Positions 41,922-53,696 are shown, counted from the stretch's first letter. The stretch is 64,000 nt of DNA from Flectonema sp. DT1601 (GCA_964019425.1 OZ025843.1:620001-684000); one strand, 5' to 3'. The notes: generated by a model from the sequence alone, not told the origin. Numbers and translations are program-made.

Positions 41922-42720
41922 CCTCGAGCAACTACTAAGACTATTCAACCTCTCATGGCAACGATCAGCAGTACCCAGGTGCTGGAAAAGTGGAATGGTA
42001 ATACCCATACTGAAACCTGATAAAGACAAGAAACAAGTCTTATCGTACAGACCGATAGCACTAACCTCGACCGTCTCGAAACTCTTTGAAAGAATGGTCG
42101 TAGAACGGATGCACCACCTGTTGAAAGACAGAATGAATCCGAGGCAAGCAGCCTACAAACGAGGACGGGATTCCATTGAAAATCTCTGTATAGTTACAGA
42201 CAAACTCAAAAGTGCCAAGGCAATGGGAGAAGAAGCGATATTAATCACCTTCGACCTACAAAAAGCCTTCGATGCAGTTCAACCGGTAACTCTTCTAAAT
42301 AAGATGTCCAAAATAGGACTACCAACGAAATATCTACGGTGGGTTCAAAACTACTTGACTAGCAGGAAGATTTCAACGAGGGTGAATGGAGTGAAGGGAG
42401 CATTCCGGAACATTCGAGTAGGAGTGCCACAAGGAAGCGTGCTGGGACCCCAGTTATTCTCTATCTTCATAAACGATTTGATAGCTAAACTAGAGATGTA
42501 CGAACCGACTGTCTTTGCAGATGATGTTGGAATAGTAATAACCGCGGGCACTGTCAGCTGTTTAGAAAACAAGGTTAACAACGCAGTCAAAATATTTGAA
42601 AGGTGGGCACTTGACTCACACATCAAAATCAATAAGAACCCTGGCAAGACGGAATACATTCACGTGAGGCCAAGTGGAACACATGACAAGTCCCCAGTAG
42701 TAGTATACTCTGAAGAACAC
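41922..42720 (+). mobile_element. LINE reverse transcriptase fragment 3
   Basis: Open frame with RT motifs in order: MVIPILKPDKDKKQVLSYRP, IALTSTVSKLFERMV, ITFDLQKAFDAV (motif A), GVPQGSVLGPQLFSIFINDL (motif B) and VFADDVGIVI (motif C, FADD). Both 5' (endonuclease) and 3' (RNase H) parts are missing. The frame continues after HTFKY into non-LINE protein. Clade is I/Ingi/Jockey-like by motif style; exact clade not determined. Confidence 0.9.
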
Positions 42721-43083
42721 ACATTTAAATATGTGGTGGCCACGGCAGAACAAATGAGTAACCTTGTGAAGGATGATAACTCAACAACTGTAGTTTCAAA
42801 AGAAGAATTCGCCATCACTCACCTGTATGTCGTTCCAAAACATACGATCAAAGTCAAGCTAGCCGAATAAACCGTTGGAGCAATCTTTAAATCTCCTGAG
42901 ACGGCAGCATATGCCATACGCCAATATATTATTCGATCTCCAACACAAGAAGGTAGCACATTGACATTTACCATCAACCACAAGGATCCAAAGGCATTGA
43001 AAGAATATCTGGACTGGAGACATGAGCAAAACAGCGAGAAGATGAGACTCAAAAGCGATGATGACGACGACGATGATGAATGA
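42721..43083 (+). pseudogene. Non-LINE coding remnant fused in frame to the RT fragment
   Basis: After the RT the same frame reads VVATAEQMSNLVKDDNSTTV and on, stops at 42868-42870 (TAA), and beyond that stop continues coding-like in the same frame: KSPETAAYAIRQYIIRSPTQ, then a region ending in a run of seven Asp before a TGA at 43081-43083. This looks like the C-terminal end of a cellular protein joined to the LINE by deletion or template switching. Family not recognised. Confidence 0.45.
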
Positions 43084-43681
43084 TGGCAACACCGTACAGA
43101 TAATCCAAGTAGATGACAACCTTCTAGCACTTCACTATTCTTTTAGAATTCAACCTGCCGAGTTATACAGTGTGCAAGCTATCTGTTTTCTTTTGATGTA
43201 TACCTCTTTTGGATAACTTGTTAAGTTTCTTTCTTCACTGTTGGGCGGTTCAAAGGAAGTGTTTTTTTTGCAGCTTTCTCCTTCGTCATTTTTTAAAATA
43301 GAGAGCTGAGACGGATGGGTTTTATCAGTGAAAAGAAGTTGAGGAAAGACAACCGCAAATTTATTTACTTAACAAACAGAAAAAGGCATCACATAAGCTA
43401 GGAAGAAAGCCTCACCATCATCATTGAAGAAGAAGAGAGGTAGTGATGATGATGAATCGGATGAATATCATGTGAAGCGGGTGCAGTGGAATCAGCTTTA
43501 GTGCAGACCAACAGATCAAATACAAAGAGGCAGAGCTGAGAAAAGCTAAAGACGAAGTAGAAAAAATGTGTAGCCGGAAATGAATTCACCTCAAATGCAC
43601 ATAAATATTGGAGTAGCGAAGTAGCAGAATTGGAGGCTAACATCACGGATCTCCGAAATGGCAAGAATAGATATGCCACCC
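43084..43681. other. Intergenic with traces of a degraded coiled-coil coding segment
   Basis: Around 43500-43680 short pieces read like coiled-coil protein (IKYKEAELRKAKDEVEKM; WSSEVAELEANITDLRNGKN) in different frames. They recall the N-terminal coiled coils of the NTPase genes at 46.4 and 62.0 kb, but I could not align them. No intact gene. Confidence 0.35.
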
Positions 43682-43975
43682 ATCGAACCATCTAGTAGCT
43701 GGTTCACTCCGAAGTTTCCCTCAGGATAGCTGGAACCATAAAAGGAGTTACGCCAAAGGTAAAGCGAATGATTGGAGGCATTGGGGATATCGTTTCCTCG
43801 ACCTATTCTCAAACTTTAAATGGGCGTGAACGCGGGGTTGCTCAATTGAACCCCGACGAAGAATCCTGGTTCCAAGTGGGCCACTTCTGGTAAGCAGGAC
43901 TGGCGACGCGGGATGAACCGAGAGCTGACTTAAGGTAACCGAGTGGTCGCTCATCAGATCCCACAAAGGGTCTGC
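43682..43975 (+). rRNA. LSU (28S) rRNA fragment, not a complete gene
   Basis: Universally conserved LSU sequence is recognisable: ATCGAACCATCTAGTAGCTG, CCGAAGTTTCCCTCAGGATA, CTATTCTCAAACTTTAAATG, GAATCCTGGTTCCAAGTGGG, and a GCTCATCAGA block near the right end. These come in the order of the mid-5' half of LSU rRNA (roughly domain II). The match breaks off abruptly on both sides and no SSU or 5.8S is nearby, so this is an rRNA-derived insert. Confidence 0.85.
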
Positions 43976-45690
43976 TGCAAATAATGAACAAGCAAAGATG
44001 CCAACCATGTCATACAAGCTATCTGCATCAATCCCTGTTGGGGGTGTCAAGTTCACTATCAGAGACTTCAAACAATGGCCAAGGAGAATGAACCCCCCCC
44101 AATGTTTCTGATGTTGTGTATTCAAGGAGAGGTATTCGACCCATGAAACCTGAGTACATTGCAGATGTGTCTAAAGACTTCGAAGTAATTGTAGTACTTC
44201 AAAGGGTGTCTTGAATACAAAACATGTGTAGGGAAACCGCTAACGACGAATGGTAAGGTGGCGTTCGCTAATCCCTGAAAATCATCACGGGTCCTTCTCA
44301 CACAAGGCCACATGGGGGAAGGCAAAACCCGGTTAATCATGGAGCTATGCTTCTCACATCATTCGCCTGAGCTGGCATCGCCAGATTTTTTAACTTCACA
44401 TAGCGAGGCCAGCTAGTGAAGGGATCCAGTTCCCAACTTCCCAGATAAATCTTTTCGTATCGTATCAAAGTTCCCCCCGTTTATCGTCATTGGTGCGCGC
44501 CTTCAAACAGCAAGACCAACACTGACGGAAATACTGCAAAGTCACAGAGTCATCGCTGACGCTCCATAGCACACTTGGATGGCATGTGAAGTTGGAGAAA
44601 TCTGCCTCCTCATGACCCAAGTGACTCACGCTGCTGTCAACTAAGCCAGGCTTAGGCAGCACTTGGTCCAGATGGACAAGTGTGCTAAGGCTGCTCTAAT
44701 CACGCTCGCAATCATATTTTACATTAGGATGGGTAGGGTTCTGCGCTGTTGTGGTGGTTGTTTGACCAGTTTAGCCAAACCATAGATATGAACAGCCTTG
44801 CGGCCGTTGAGCATTGTTGATTGTTAGATGACCTTTTTCTTGATGAAAAAAGAGACAATGTGGAAGGAGAGGAGGAGGGAATGGTAGAGTAGCAGTCTCT
44901 TTTTTTATTTTTCATCTCAACTGTCTTAGGATGGCTGACTGATAACTTTACTGCTTTAGACAGCTTGTTTTCTTTTGTATTTTCTCCAGGTGTCCTGTCG
45001 CACGGTTTGTCTTGCTTTCATTCCGTTACCTGTTTTTGACATGGGATGATGGAAGTGGTTCGATGGGAGTTCAGCAAGTAATGTGGTGTTCTTGTATGTG
45101 TGTTTTTTTGTGTTGTTTTTCAAGTGCGAGTTGTTTTTATGTTCTTGTCTTTCGGGGAGGCCCATGGGCAAAAGCCAACTGTCTAAATCTCACCTGGGAC
45201 TTAATTCTCTGAAACGGTTCCATCTCACACCACTGATAATAGCCACACTCAACTTAGTCTCGAACAGATAGTTTTCTATCTTTTAACATGAAGATGCAGT
45301 TGGCTTGATGGATACATCGAGAAATATTTAGCATAAAAGTCTCAAATTATATAGCCTAGAATGATAGTTGTTCTAGTTGTTGCTCGACGTGTTGCTCTCT
45401 CATCATCGCTGCAATCTGCAGTATCATTTCATTTTGTGCAGATATTTGTGAAGAAATACTTCGAATCCAGAAGTAGCCAATTGCTATGGAATAGGTTGGC
45501 AAAATAGCTGTTCAGGACGAATGCTAGGAATTGGCAATTCGTTTCAGACATGCAGCGATGCGTTTAATCCATCTGAATCCACGCTTACAATCCATCTCTT
45601 TACGCATGCTGCTATTTTTTGCAGACAGCACTTCTCTTTGATTAGCGACGTCTTCTGCACGTAAACTTCAGCTGTCCACACCCACATAAA
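43976..45690. other. Intergenic, no recognised gene
   Basis: 1.7 kb of mixed-composition sequence between the LSU fragment and the duplicated NTPase block. Part of it (43976-44480) could be more diverged inserted material. I see no coding region, RNA gene or repeat I can support. Confidence 0.45.
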
Positions 45691-48351
45691 CGTAACCCGT
45701 GATGTGTACTATACTTACAAACTCTAGTCTTCTAAGACTACGTTGGTACAAAAACAACAAAAAATTCTCACTTATTATTTTTCTCTGCAAGGTTGCTGTG
45801 AACTGACCATTTTCAGACCTCCTATTGTGAATTTCGACGGCCCCCAACGAAGTTGCGTATATATATTTTTTGGGTGCACATTACTCGTACGGATGATGAA
45901 TTTACAAAACAGGAAGATGGATGTGAACCAGTGAAAGACATTTTTACGCCGTCCAATAAAGAATACATGTCTAAATACTGTTGAGGTAGTAATCCTTATG
46001 ATGGTTGTAGTTGAAAGAGATCTTAATTGGGCGCCATGATCGTAACATGAAAATAATGATGCAATTAGATGAAGACGACGACTCTCGTACAGGGGGGGTT
46101 TTGATGAACCAATGAGTGAAACTTGTGATGAAAAAAAAAAAAAAAAAAAAAAAGCTTCAACACCTGCAAAAGAAACCTTCTTGAAATTAGGGAACAGATA
46201 GTGGTTACTAAGAAACCAATGAGAGCGTTATTGTTAAGTTTAAGAATGAGTATCCCAAAAAAAAATGAAAAAAAAGACCCGGAACCTTAATGTCATACCC
46301 CCATCTTTTATTACTCTTAAAGAAGGAAATACTAACCTACCTTTGTCTTTCCATTAGAAAGAAAAGTACTCATCTATATTGATGGCTGAGAAAGCAAACC
46401 TGACTAGTGTGAATATTGAGAGATTACAGAAGGAGATCGGGGAATTGCGGAAGGAGCTTGCCGATGTCTACTTGAAGCGGGGAAGACACCAAGACAGCTC
46501 ATATGAAAGACGGAAGCTACTTGTGAAACAGCTGGATACAAGCATCGCCGAAGCTGAGGAAGCACTTTCACAATTGGTAAAACAGAAATATGCACTCATA
46601 AACCAGGATAAGCGCAGCAGAGATGGTGATAGTGAAGAAACGTCAGCGATTAAGTCACTAAAGAAAGAAGCATCAATCTACTTCAAAGAGTGGAAGGGCT
46701 TTCCATGTGGACACGGCTGCAAAGACAGATCTGCCTTGCCGCTGGTAGCAATCAGAGAGTATATCATGACTGCTCTTGAAGACAGAAGACTAGTGTGGGT
46801 TGAGGCACCACCGAGCAGTGGCAAGACAAGCCTTGCTCAAATTCTGGTGCAGGAAAACGATTTCTTCATGTACATATGCACTCACGACGACGACTTCACT
46901 CTTGACTGCAACGGGAAGGATAGGATTGCTATAGACGAAGCACAACGTCTCTCTCTTAATGGTCGTATTGCTATGCGTACCGCTCTCGAATCGAGCAGAA
47001 TTAAAATTGTCTGCTTAGGAGTCAGGGGCGTCAAAACAATCTGTCCAAACAGTGATGGATGTGATCTTTGTGCAAAATGCGACCAGTTTAAATGCTCCAT
47101 CGCGAAAAATACACACGACTGCAACCATCGCTTTATTAACACCGCATCTTTGAGCTTTGGTGGAATAGAGAGCAGCAGGAGAATTACAGTTGACACGTTG
47201 GTTGTCGACCAGTGTGAGCTGATGGAGTACATTAAAATGACATTGGAGGATACCGTTAACCCCCGCATCACTGACGTAAGGGGCGTCGCCGAGGTAATCA
47301 TTAAAGTGTGTGGTGGCTCTGTGGGGTATGCCATTACGATCTTGAAGACTGCAGTCCAGGAGTTGAAAGATAGACAGATGATGCTGACTGTCAGCTGGCT
47401 GGAAGATTTCTGCTCACCAGGTAGCCTTCTGAAAAAGCTGTCGAACGAAAGGATTATTGAGCTCAGCCACCTTAGCAGAGATGCTGTTATCGGGTTAGGG
47501 TGCTTCCTTTGCAAACAGCCATGCCAGTATCATGTATCCAAATACCTGAAGAAACAGGGCTTTATCGATGCGGACGCAAACATCCGATCACCCCTACATC
47601 AACAGTTGGCTGTCAAGGCTTTGGTGAAATCCAAGTTTACGTGGGAGTTGGATACAGACCCAGTTCTGTACGTCAGGCTTCTTGGTGTCTTGATTAGTAC
47701 ACTACTTAGGTTTCCTGACACCACAGGACAGATTGAGGATCTAATTAATGATCGAATAACTAATGTGTTGCAAGGTGAACAACTCCCAATCGATTTTGTT
47801 CCTCGAGATAAGCAGACCAAAGACGCGAAACCTGATTTTGTTTTCAAAAGTAATCTATATGAAAACCCCAAAACCATCATTGTCGAGAATTTGGTTTGGC
47901 AGTCGAACGAAACCAACCTGAGTAATTCAAAAATGGAGGCTTTAGATCACTACAATCGATTTAAAGACGGTTTATACAAAAAAACTGTTGGGTACGACAA
48001 AGGTATTGTTGTTGACTTTGTACTGGGAGATAATATAACCGTTTTCGATATACTAAATGAGCCCCTTGTTGACCGTTTGACCACGAAATTCGAGAGTGCT
48101 TCCGATGAACCCGATGTTCGTTTCTTTTTCATCTCGATCCCCACATCACTTGATGTAACTATTCATGAGTTAAAAAAGAACGGTCCAAATTGGACTATTG
48201 TCCAGCGAGACTAAATAATAAGAAAGAAAAAAAAAAGAGAGTAGAAAATGATAAGCGGCAGAGGTGGATGTTCCGAAATTTGTTGTATGGCGGAGTTGGG
48301 TACTAACTCTGCTCAACTTAGGTTGTGCTGTTGAATGAATTGATATTTCAC
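45691..48351 (+). repeat. Segmental duplication, copy 1 (copy 2 at 61574-64000 and beyond)
   Basis: Starts CGTAACCCGTGATGTGTACT. It contains an upstream region and an entire NTPase gene, near-identical to 61574-64000. Copy 1 carries an extra ~237 bp (about 46019-46255, including a poly-A run) absent from copy 2. Copy 2 runs off the window, so the right border is unknown. Confidence 0.92.
46382..48214 (+). CDS. Coiled-coil P-loop NTPase, CRN-RHS-like, copy 1
   Basis: 610 residues from the ATG at 46382, TAA stop, no intron needed. Residues ~5-85 form a coiled coil (IERLQKEIGELRKELADVYL). A P-loop ATPase follows: Walker A VEAPPSSGKTSLAQ (~140-153, first Gly replaced by Ala) and Walker B DRIAIDEAQRL (~180-190). 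A Cys/His-rich insertion (CPNSDGCDLCAKCDQFKC and HDCNH, ~220-250) probably binds zinc. The C-terminal third includes KPDFVF and TIIVENLVW, which could be a diverged restriction-endonuclease-like fold. Coiled coil plus AAA/STAND-like NTPase plus nuclease-like tail, beside LINEs, resembles the CRN-RHS (Crinkler / retrotransposon hot spot) class. That class assignment is inference from architecture. No secretion signal is seen. Confidence 0.72.
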   Translation: MAEKANLTSVNIERLQKEIGELRKELADVYLKRGRHQDSSYERRKLLVKQLDTSIAEAEEALSQLVKQKYALINQDKRSRDGDSEETSAIKSLKKEASIYFKEWKGFPCGHGCKDRSALPLVAIREYIMTALEDRRLVWVEAPPSSGKTSLAQILVQENDFFMYICTHDDDFTLDCNGKDRIAIDEAQRLSLNGRIAMRTALESSRIKIVCLGVRGVKTICPNSDGCDLCAKCDQFKCSIAKNTHDCNHRFINTASLSFGGIESSRRITVDTLVVDQCELMEYIKMTLEDTVNPRITDVRGVAEVIIKVCGGSVGYAITILKTAVQELKDRQMMLTVSWLEDFCSPGSLLKKLSNERIIELSHLSRDAVIGLGCFLCKQPCQYHVSKYLKKQGFIDADANIRSPLHQQLAVKALVKSKFTWELDTDPVLYVRLLGVLISTLLRFPDTTGQIEDLINDRITNVLQGEQLPIDFVPRDKQTKDAKPDFVFKSNLYENPKTIIVENLVWQSNETNLSNSKMEALDHYNRFKDGLYKKTVGYDKGIVVDFVLGDNITVFDILNEPLVDRLTTKFESASDEPDVRFFFISIPTSLDVTIHELKKNGPNWTIVQRD

Positions 48352-49429
48352 CTGTTGGGGTTGATATTACTAAAGGTATGTGATCCATGATGATTGAGTC
48401 GATTATTTGAGTGGTGTTGTCCAATTCTAGTTCACAAACTTGAAGGAATGGAAAATATAAATCTTGCCTACATAAACATCTATATTGATGTACCTTCTCT
48501 AGTTTATCTTTCCTCCTTTAGCCTTCTACCATCGTGTGTTTATTTATACACCTCCTCCATTCCTCGTCGTATCAAATTTCCCCCCACCTTCCTTTTATGT
48601 TTTCTTTTTACGTAATTCTTTGATTAACAACTACAAATATTTTTCAGTCAAGTACTTTGATATTAATTTCTTTTTTAATACCCTAAAGTCGCTACTGTTT
48701 TTTTTACATTGTCAAAGTTTCACCCCCCTAATAATACAGTATCAAATTACCCCCCTCATTCCTTGATTTATTTATCCAAGTCCCCCCCCTCATTCCTCAG
48801 AGTTTTTTAATTTCATTATTTAGCTTTGATACAATACAGAGATTTATATTCGTATGAACCTAATCAAACAGTCTATCCCCCCATTCCTCAACTCCCAATC
48901 TACCTGTTATGTTTTGCTACTATGCGAAAACTTTATATTTATTCTTCATACAGACATACCCAATACTATGAACAGGTGAATCCACTCAAACTCATCTTTG
49001 ATTCATTTTCATTTTCGATTGTTCATCTGTCGTCAACATTATGATCATTTATGGTATTTGTGTTTAAGTGTGGGATTGGGGATCTTACATTAATTCTCCC
49101 CTCTATATAAACGATGATATTAATTCACACACAACATTCACCATACCTTCTGTTCCCTCTCGAATTCCTGCACACATCCAACAATCATCTTCGATGTCTG
49201 TGTCCTACTCGGACCTGATACATCGAAATTTATAGAATCTTCTCAGCTCCCATCAACTCGTCAACGCAACGGACCATCACGCCATCTATCATGAGGATAG
49301 TCTCACCACTATTTAAAATCGATCTGTTCATGTCATCAGGTTTCAGCATCTCCGCCAAATCGTCTCTGTTGATGATGTAGAAGTTATCTTTTACTGTTCT
49401 GGGGAAGTCCAAGTCTCCAATAAACGTTC
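48352..49429. other. Intergenic, C/T-rich
   Basis: Low-complexity stretches of CCCCCC and T-rich sequence (48540-48830). The reverse complement of 49230-49430 continues an open frame from the RT fragment on the minus strand, but its product is not recognised. Confidence 0.45.
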
Positions 49430-49696
49430 CGCGGGCAGCCCACCGGCATTCCACAAGTTTTGGAAACAGACAATGCAATGTCGTTATCTTTGCATCAGGT
49501 GTCAACAAGTCCCAGGACCAACTGAGCTTTCCTATTCGTAATCGCCAGGTCTTTATCCGATATAACGCAAGCAGTATCATCAGCATAGAGAGCTGACTAC
49601 CCAACCAATGAACGGGGTCGGAATGCCCATCGTTTTCATCTTTCCGAGCAGTTTCGCGTGGCAAATCCTGTCGAAGGCCTCGGTAAAGTCAAATTG
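49430..49696 (-). mobile_element. LINE reverse transcriptase remnant with internal deletion
   Basis: On the minus strand: FDFTEAFDRICHAKLLGKMK (motif A) runs to GWVVSS and is followed directly by LYADDTACVISDKDLA (motif C, YADD), with motif B missing. So the RT was internally deleted. Next comes a partial KTCGM. Its YADD form and sequence differ from the FADD LINE at 42 kb, so it belongs to another family. Confidence 0.75.
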
Positions 49697-49947
49697 ATAA
49701 TAGGATGGAACTCATGCTGACGGAAGCAGCCTCAATGGAAGTAAAGTAATAATCGTCAGTAGAATTGAAGTACAAACATCGAATGGAATTATTGACAGCA
49801 CTGAGATGTCTGTCTTATCAACTGGATTGTACAAAGTGTGTGTTGGTAATGGTGATTCATACAAAGAGATCGTATCATACACTGGAGTAGATATACAGAT
49901 TGTCGATATCATAACAATTTATATCCCACCCACACAGATATTTCAAA

Positions 49948-51858
49948 ATGCTGAGCACATTGCGCAGGTCTCCTGTCATTGGTGCTCGTTTGGGGAACAG
50001 GCAGGCAATTCAGTTGCGTTGTTATAATAAGAAGCGGGTGAATTTTGATATTGAGGAAGAGATTCATAATACCAATAAACAGATTAAAAAGGAGAAGGAG
50101 AAATCTAAGAAACTGCAGGCTCGGATTGACAGATTGGAGGCTATCCTAGATGCAAGTGGACCCAAACCAGAATCTATTGACTGGAGCAAGGCTGAGATAC
50201 AAATCAAATCCTTTGAGTTTCAAGAGCCATTTCTCGAGCGTGAGGGACGCATTGAGGTATTCGAGACATACAAGAATGAATTCTTTTCTGGCACGAAAGA
50301 AGGCATGCTATGTTGGACCGAAGAAAAAGATGTTAACCAGCGCAAATCCAGACTCCTGACAACGGTAGGTGTCCCTGGAAGTGGGAAGACAACATTTGTC
50401 AAGAACATGGCTGCTAAGGTCACTGAAGAAGGATTTCTTGCTGTTTTCGTCAGCTACAACGAGTATTCTCAACCACCCTGTTCGCTGCTCAGTTGCTGTC
50501 TTCCAATGGGCTGGAATCCGAATATGCCGAGGCCAATGCACCGACAGTAGACACCATAATCAAGCGCCTTGTCGAACTCAACCCAGATTGCAAAGGCATC
50601 ATCATATTCATCGATGAACTCATTCAAATCGCACGCGATGCTGAATCAGTGATGCGTTTGCAGTCTCTAAACTCTAATCTCATGGGCATCCAGGATTCAT
50701 CGAAGAAGGATTTTGGCAAGGGAGTCATGTTTGTATTCACAGCGCTGACAGATGATTTCTCCGAAAACCTGATGCCAACAGTAGCGGACGACCCATCGAG
50801 ATGATACCATTGTACAACCTCAACCGGGAAAACGCTGAAGCTGCAATTCCAGCAGAACGCATGGATATGATTAAGAAATCAAAGCTTCTTTACCAGATCT
50901 TCTTGTCGTGTGCAGGTCAAGACTTCTAGCATCATTGGGAGGCATGGAAAGTGCGTATCTTCGCAAGGTAACAAGTGATGTTGCAGGTTCTGATGTGCGA
51001 ATGGAATTGATCTCCAACTTATGCTCAACTGCAAAATTAAAGAATATTGACGCTGTTCTTGATAAAACCGCACTTCAGTGGTTTGGTTTTGGTTTTAATA
51101 TTCAAGGAACGGAAATAACTGAAATGGAGCAAGCTGGAATCATTCAGAAAATGGGCTCACCACAAAACCCGCGAAGATTTCTGGTCCCTCTGTTGTTTTA
51201 CCGCTGGAATCCCCAAGGCAATGTTTGCAATGTGCTGCTCAAGAACCATCTGGAGCACCTCTATAGTGCTGATGCCTCTCTCAGAACATATCACGAGAAG
51301 GATATGTAAGGCGTGATGCACTACGAATGCGTCCGAAAGGTGGCATTGGGAAATGACACAAAAGTTCGGCTGGGGTACTTTTTCAAAGGAGCACTGATAT
51401 GCGAGCAGTTACGGGACATCAATGTTCAAATCAAATTTAACAAGACGGCGGAAATACTTGTTAGAGAAGTCGATAAGTTAAATGACGATGTTGTCCTTAG
51501 TAAATTGAAAGAAGGTTACACTGTCACATCAAGAAACCAAAATGAACAGGGAGCAGAACGTCTTGTCCCGTTTTTTCGTACTGAAGGGTCCCTCTATGTA
51601 GCCCTCATGCAGGACAAGTTTGTGCAGAAGGAAATGTCACCTTCATGGGCTGAGGTAAAGAAGAACTTAGATGAGTCCTCAGCTGTCAAGCTTCTCACAG
51701 AAAACAATGTCGATTACTTCTACGTTTTCAACACAACCATCGATCAGCACACCGTGCAAAAGGAAACATTAAAGGGCTGCGTAATCTTCACCGAAACTGG
51801 ACTGATGGACTACACTATCAAGCTTGGTCCCTTGAGACTCCACACCGAAAGTAGGTGA
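49948..51858 (+). pseudogene. Broken NTPase/nuclease gene of the CRN-RHS-like class
   Basis: Treated as a fossil. The region is coding-like over ~1.9 kb but is interrupted about three times; some interruptions could be unrecognised introns. Parts in order: a start resembling a mitochondrial presequence (MLSTLRRSPVIGARLGNRQA), a coiled coil, a P-loop with Walker A VGVPGSGKTTF, a Walker-B-like strand IIIFIDELIQIA, and near the end a LYVALMQDKF segment that resembles the QxK strand of restriction-endonuclease-like domains. The architecture parallels the two intact NTPase genes but the sequence is clearly different, so it is a separate family member. Confidence 0.6.
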
Positions 51859-53696
51859 TGTTGCTGCATCACGCAATACCTACCTGAAGGCCTCCAGTAT
51901 TTAATCTTGAAGTGTGTGGAGGCAAACTCAAAAAATAAAAGAATGAAATAAAAGAATAAAAGAAATGTTAAAGTTAATTTCCTCGTGATATTTGCGTACC
52001 GTTCTTTTTGTGTGCATAATCGGTCACGTGACGGGGACAACAACTACAAGATATTCTTGCAAAACCTGCCTGGAAAAGTTGAACAAACAAATTATTTACC
52101 AACAATCACCCTTTGGCTTTAAGAACGAGATGGAAGCTGAGTGCATTTTTTGCTTTCTTTCTTTCTTTCTGTATGCTGCACTTGCCAATACCACCGCATG
52201 CGCTTTTTATTCTTTTTGCTCTCTGTTGCTTTGCCTTGTTTCCACCTTCTCAGTGGTATTGAATAATAATAGAACATCGGACTCCTTGGAACGTTAGCGT
52301 GTATGGACTTTCATTTCTTTTCTACATTCTTTGCTTAGTCACTCTGCCTTCCCGCTTCCCTCCCCCCATATTTTATTTTTATTCTTTATTTCCTTTATTA
52401 TTTTTGCAAAAATAGTTTTCTTTTTTTAATTTTCCTTTAATATTTATTTACCTTTGAAGTGTGAAGGAATACTATTTTAAGCTGTAACGGGCTACAGGGC
52501 ATGGGGTGCTCAACCTGTAGTACGTGGCCCCCGAATCCCCATATTCGACAGCACATATGGGATTTTTTATCGATACCAACTGTTGATTTCTTATATTGCA
52601 ACCAGGTTTGGCCGAACCCTATTCTCGTTTTTGCCAGTTTCAAGTTGCTTTCCATTTAATATTAGTATCAAGTTACCCCCTATACATATACCCGGAGGAC
52701 AATCATGCCTTCGTGTGGAGTATGTATCAAAATAAATGAATTGCATGGATTTGTATTTCATATTTTATTATACGCCTCATCCCTCCATAAAGTGTGAGGA
52801 TTTGAACTAAACGGTAGCATTTGTTACCTGTTTCTTTAAGGGCGTATCTTCGGTTGGTTATCGTTCGTTTGTTTGGAAGAAATTTGTTTTAAGGTTATGA
52901 TCGTTTCTACTGTGTTTTTCAATAATAATTTGGTTGATTTTAAATGTTTATTTAGAGGCAGTAGCAGCTAAGGAGAGTATATATACAATTCAAAGCTGTA
53001 TACTTAGTCCTAAGTACCAATTGGTGCTGAATAATTTGGCTGATTCGGAGTACAAATGTACCGCCATGATGAATTACTATGAATTTTAATTGGAATTTGG
53101 GACACATAATATTATGTACCTTATTCAGGGATATGAGTACGAATTAATTTCGAGATCTTCAACGAAGATTAAGTTTAAGTTTACTTTTTTATATTTTTAT
53201 TTTTTTTAAAATGTTCAATAAATATTTATTGTCAACAACCGTCTTCCGTTCTGAGATGGTTGTTCAGTACAGGGTTAGTCAATTCTCTCTTTTCTTTCTC
53301 TTTCTATTATCTTGTGTATTTGATGACCCGCTGTCGTAGATGGACACTATTGACTGACTAATAGGAACACCGTCAGTAGGGTAGTCGTCTGCGGACTAGT
53401 AGGTTAGATCCCATATTAGATGAGGAGCAGTCATCAAGTGCTGCAGGGGTTTTAAGATGAAGGTTTTGTGGCTGGGAAGTAGCCCTGACCCGACCTTCAT
53501 CCCCTGCTTTCAATAATCCCCTGACAACCTTTTTCCCTTTCGTTTCCTTAGCCTTCTTGAGAAAGCTTTAATCTCTTTTCATTATTTTTATTTAATTTTA
53601 CCATTTTTATTTTTTAAAAAGCAGTTTTAGGGTCAAGCTTCCCAAAAAAATAGTTAACCATTTTAGAGTTAACAGTTTCCTTTATTAATAACACTC
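51859..53696. other. Intergenic, 1.8 kb, no recognised gene
   Basis: T-rich and CT-rich sequence without supported coding regions. A short AGGTTAGATCCC at 53400-53411 faintly resembles a Pol III B box, but no tRNA fold was found. Confidence 0.5.

Noticed and set aside
44122-44340. Continuation of the LSU rRNA fragment beyond 43975
   Set aside because: No further universally conserved LSU segment could be recognised.
46882-47514. 210-codon minus-strand frame, also at 62522-63154
   Set aside because: Exact antisense shadow of the NTPase gene in both copies. Its conservation is explained by the duplication.
53380-53450. Possible tRNA or SINE head (AGGTTAGATCCC resembles a B box)
   Set aside because: Two mismatches to the B box and no cloverleaf or A box that I could draw.
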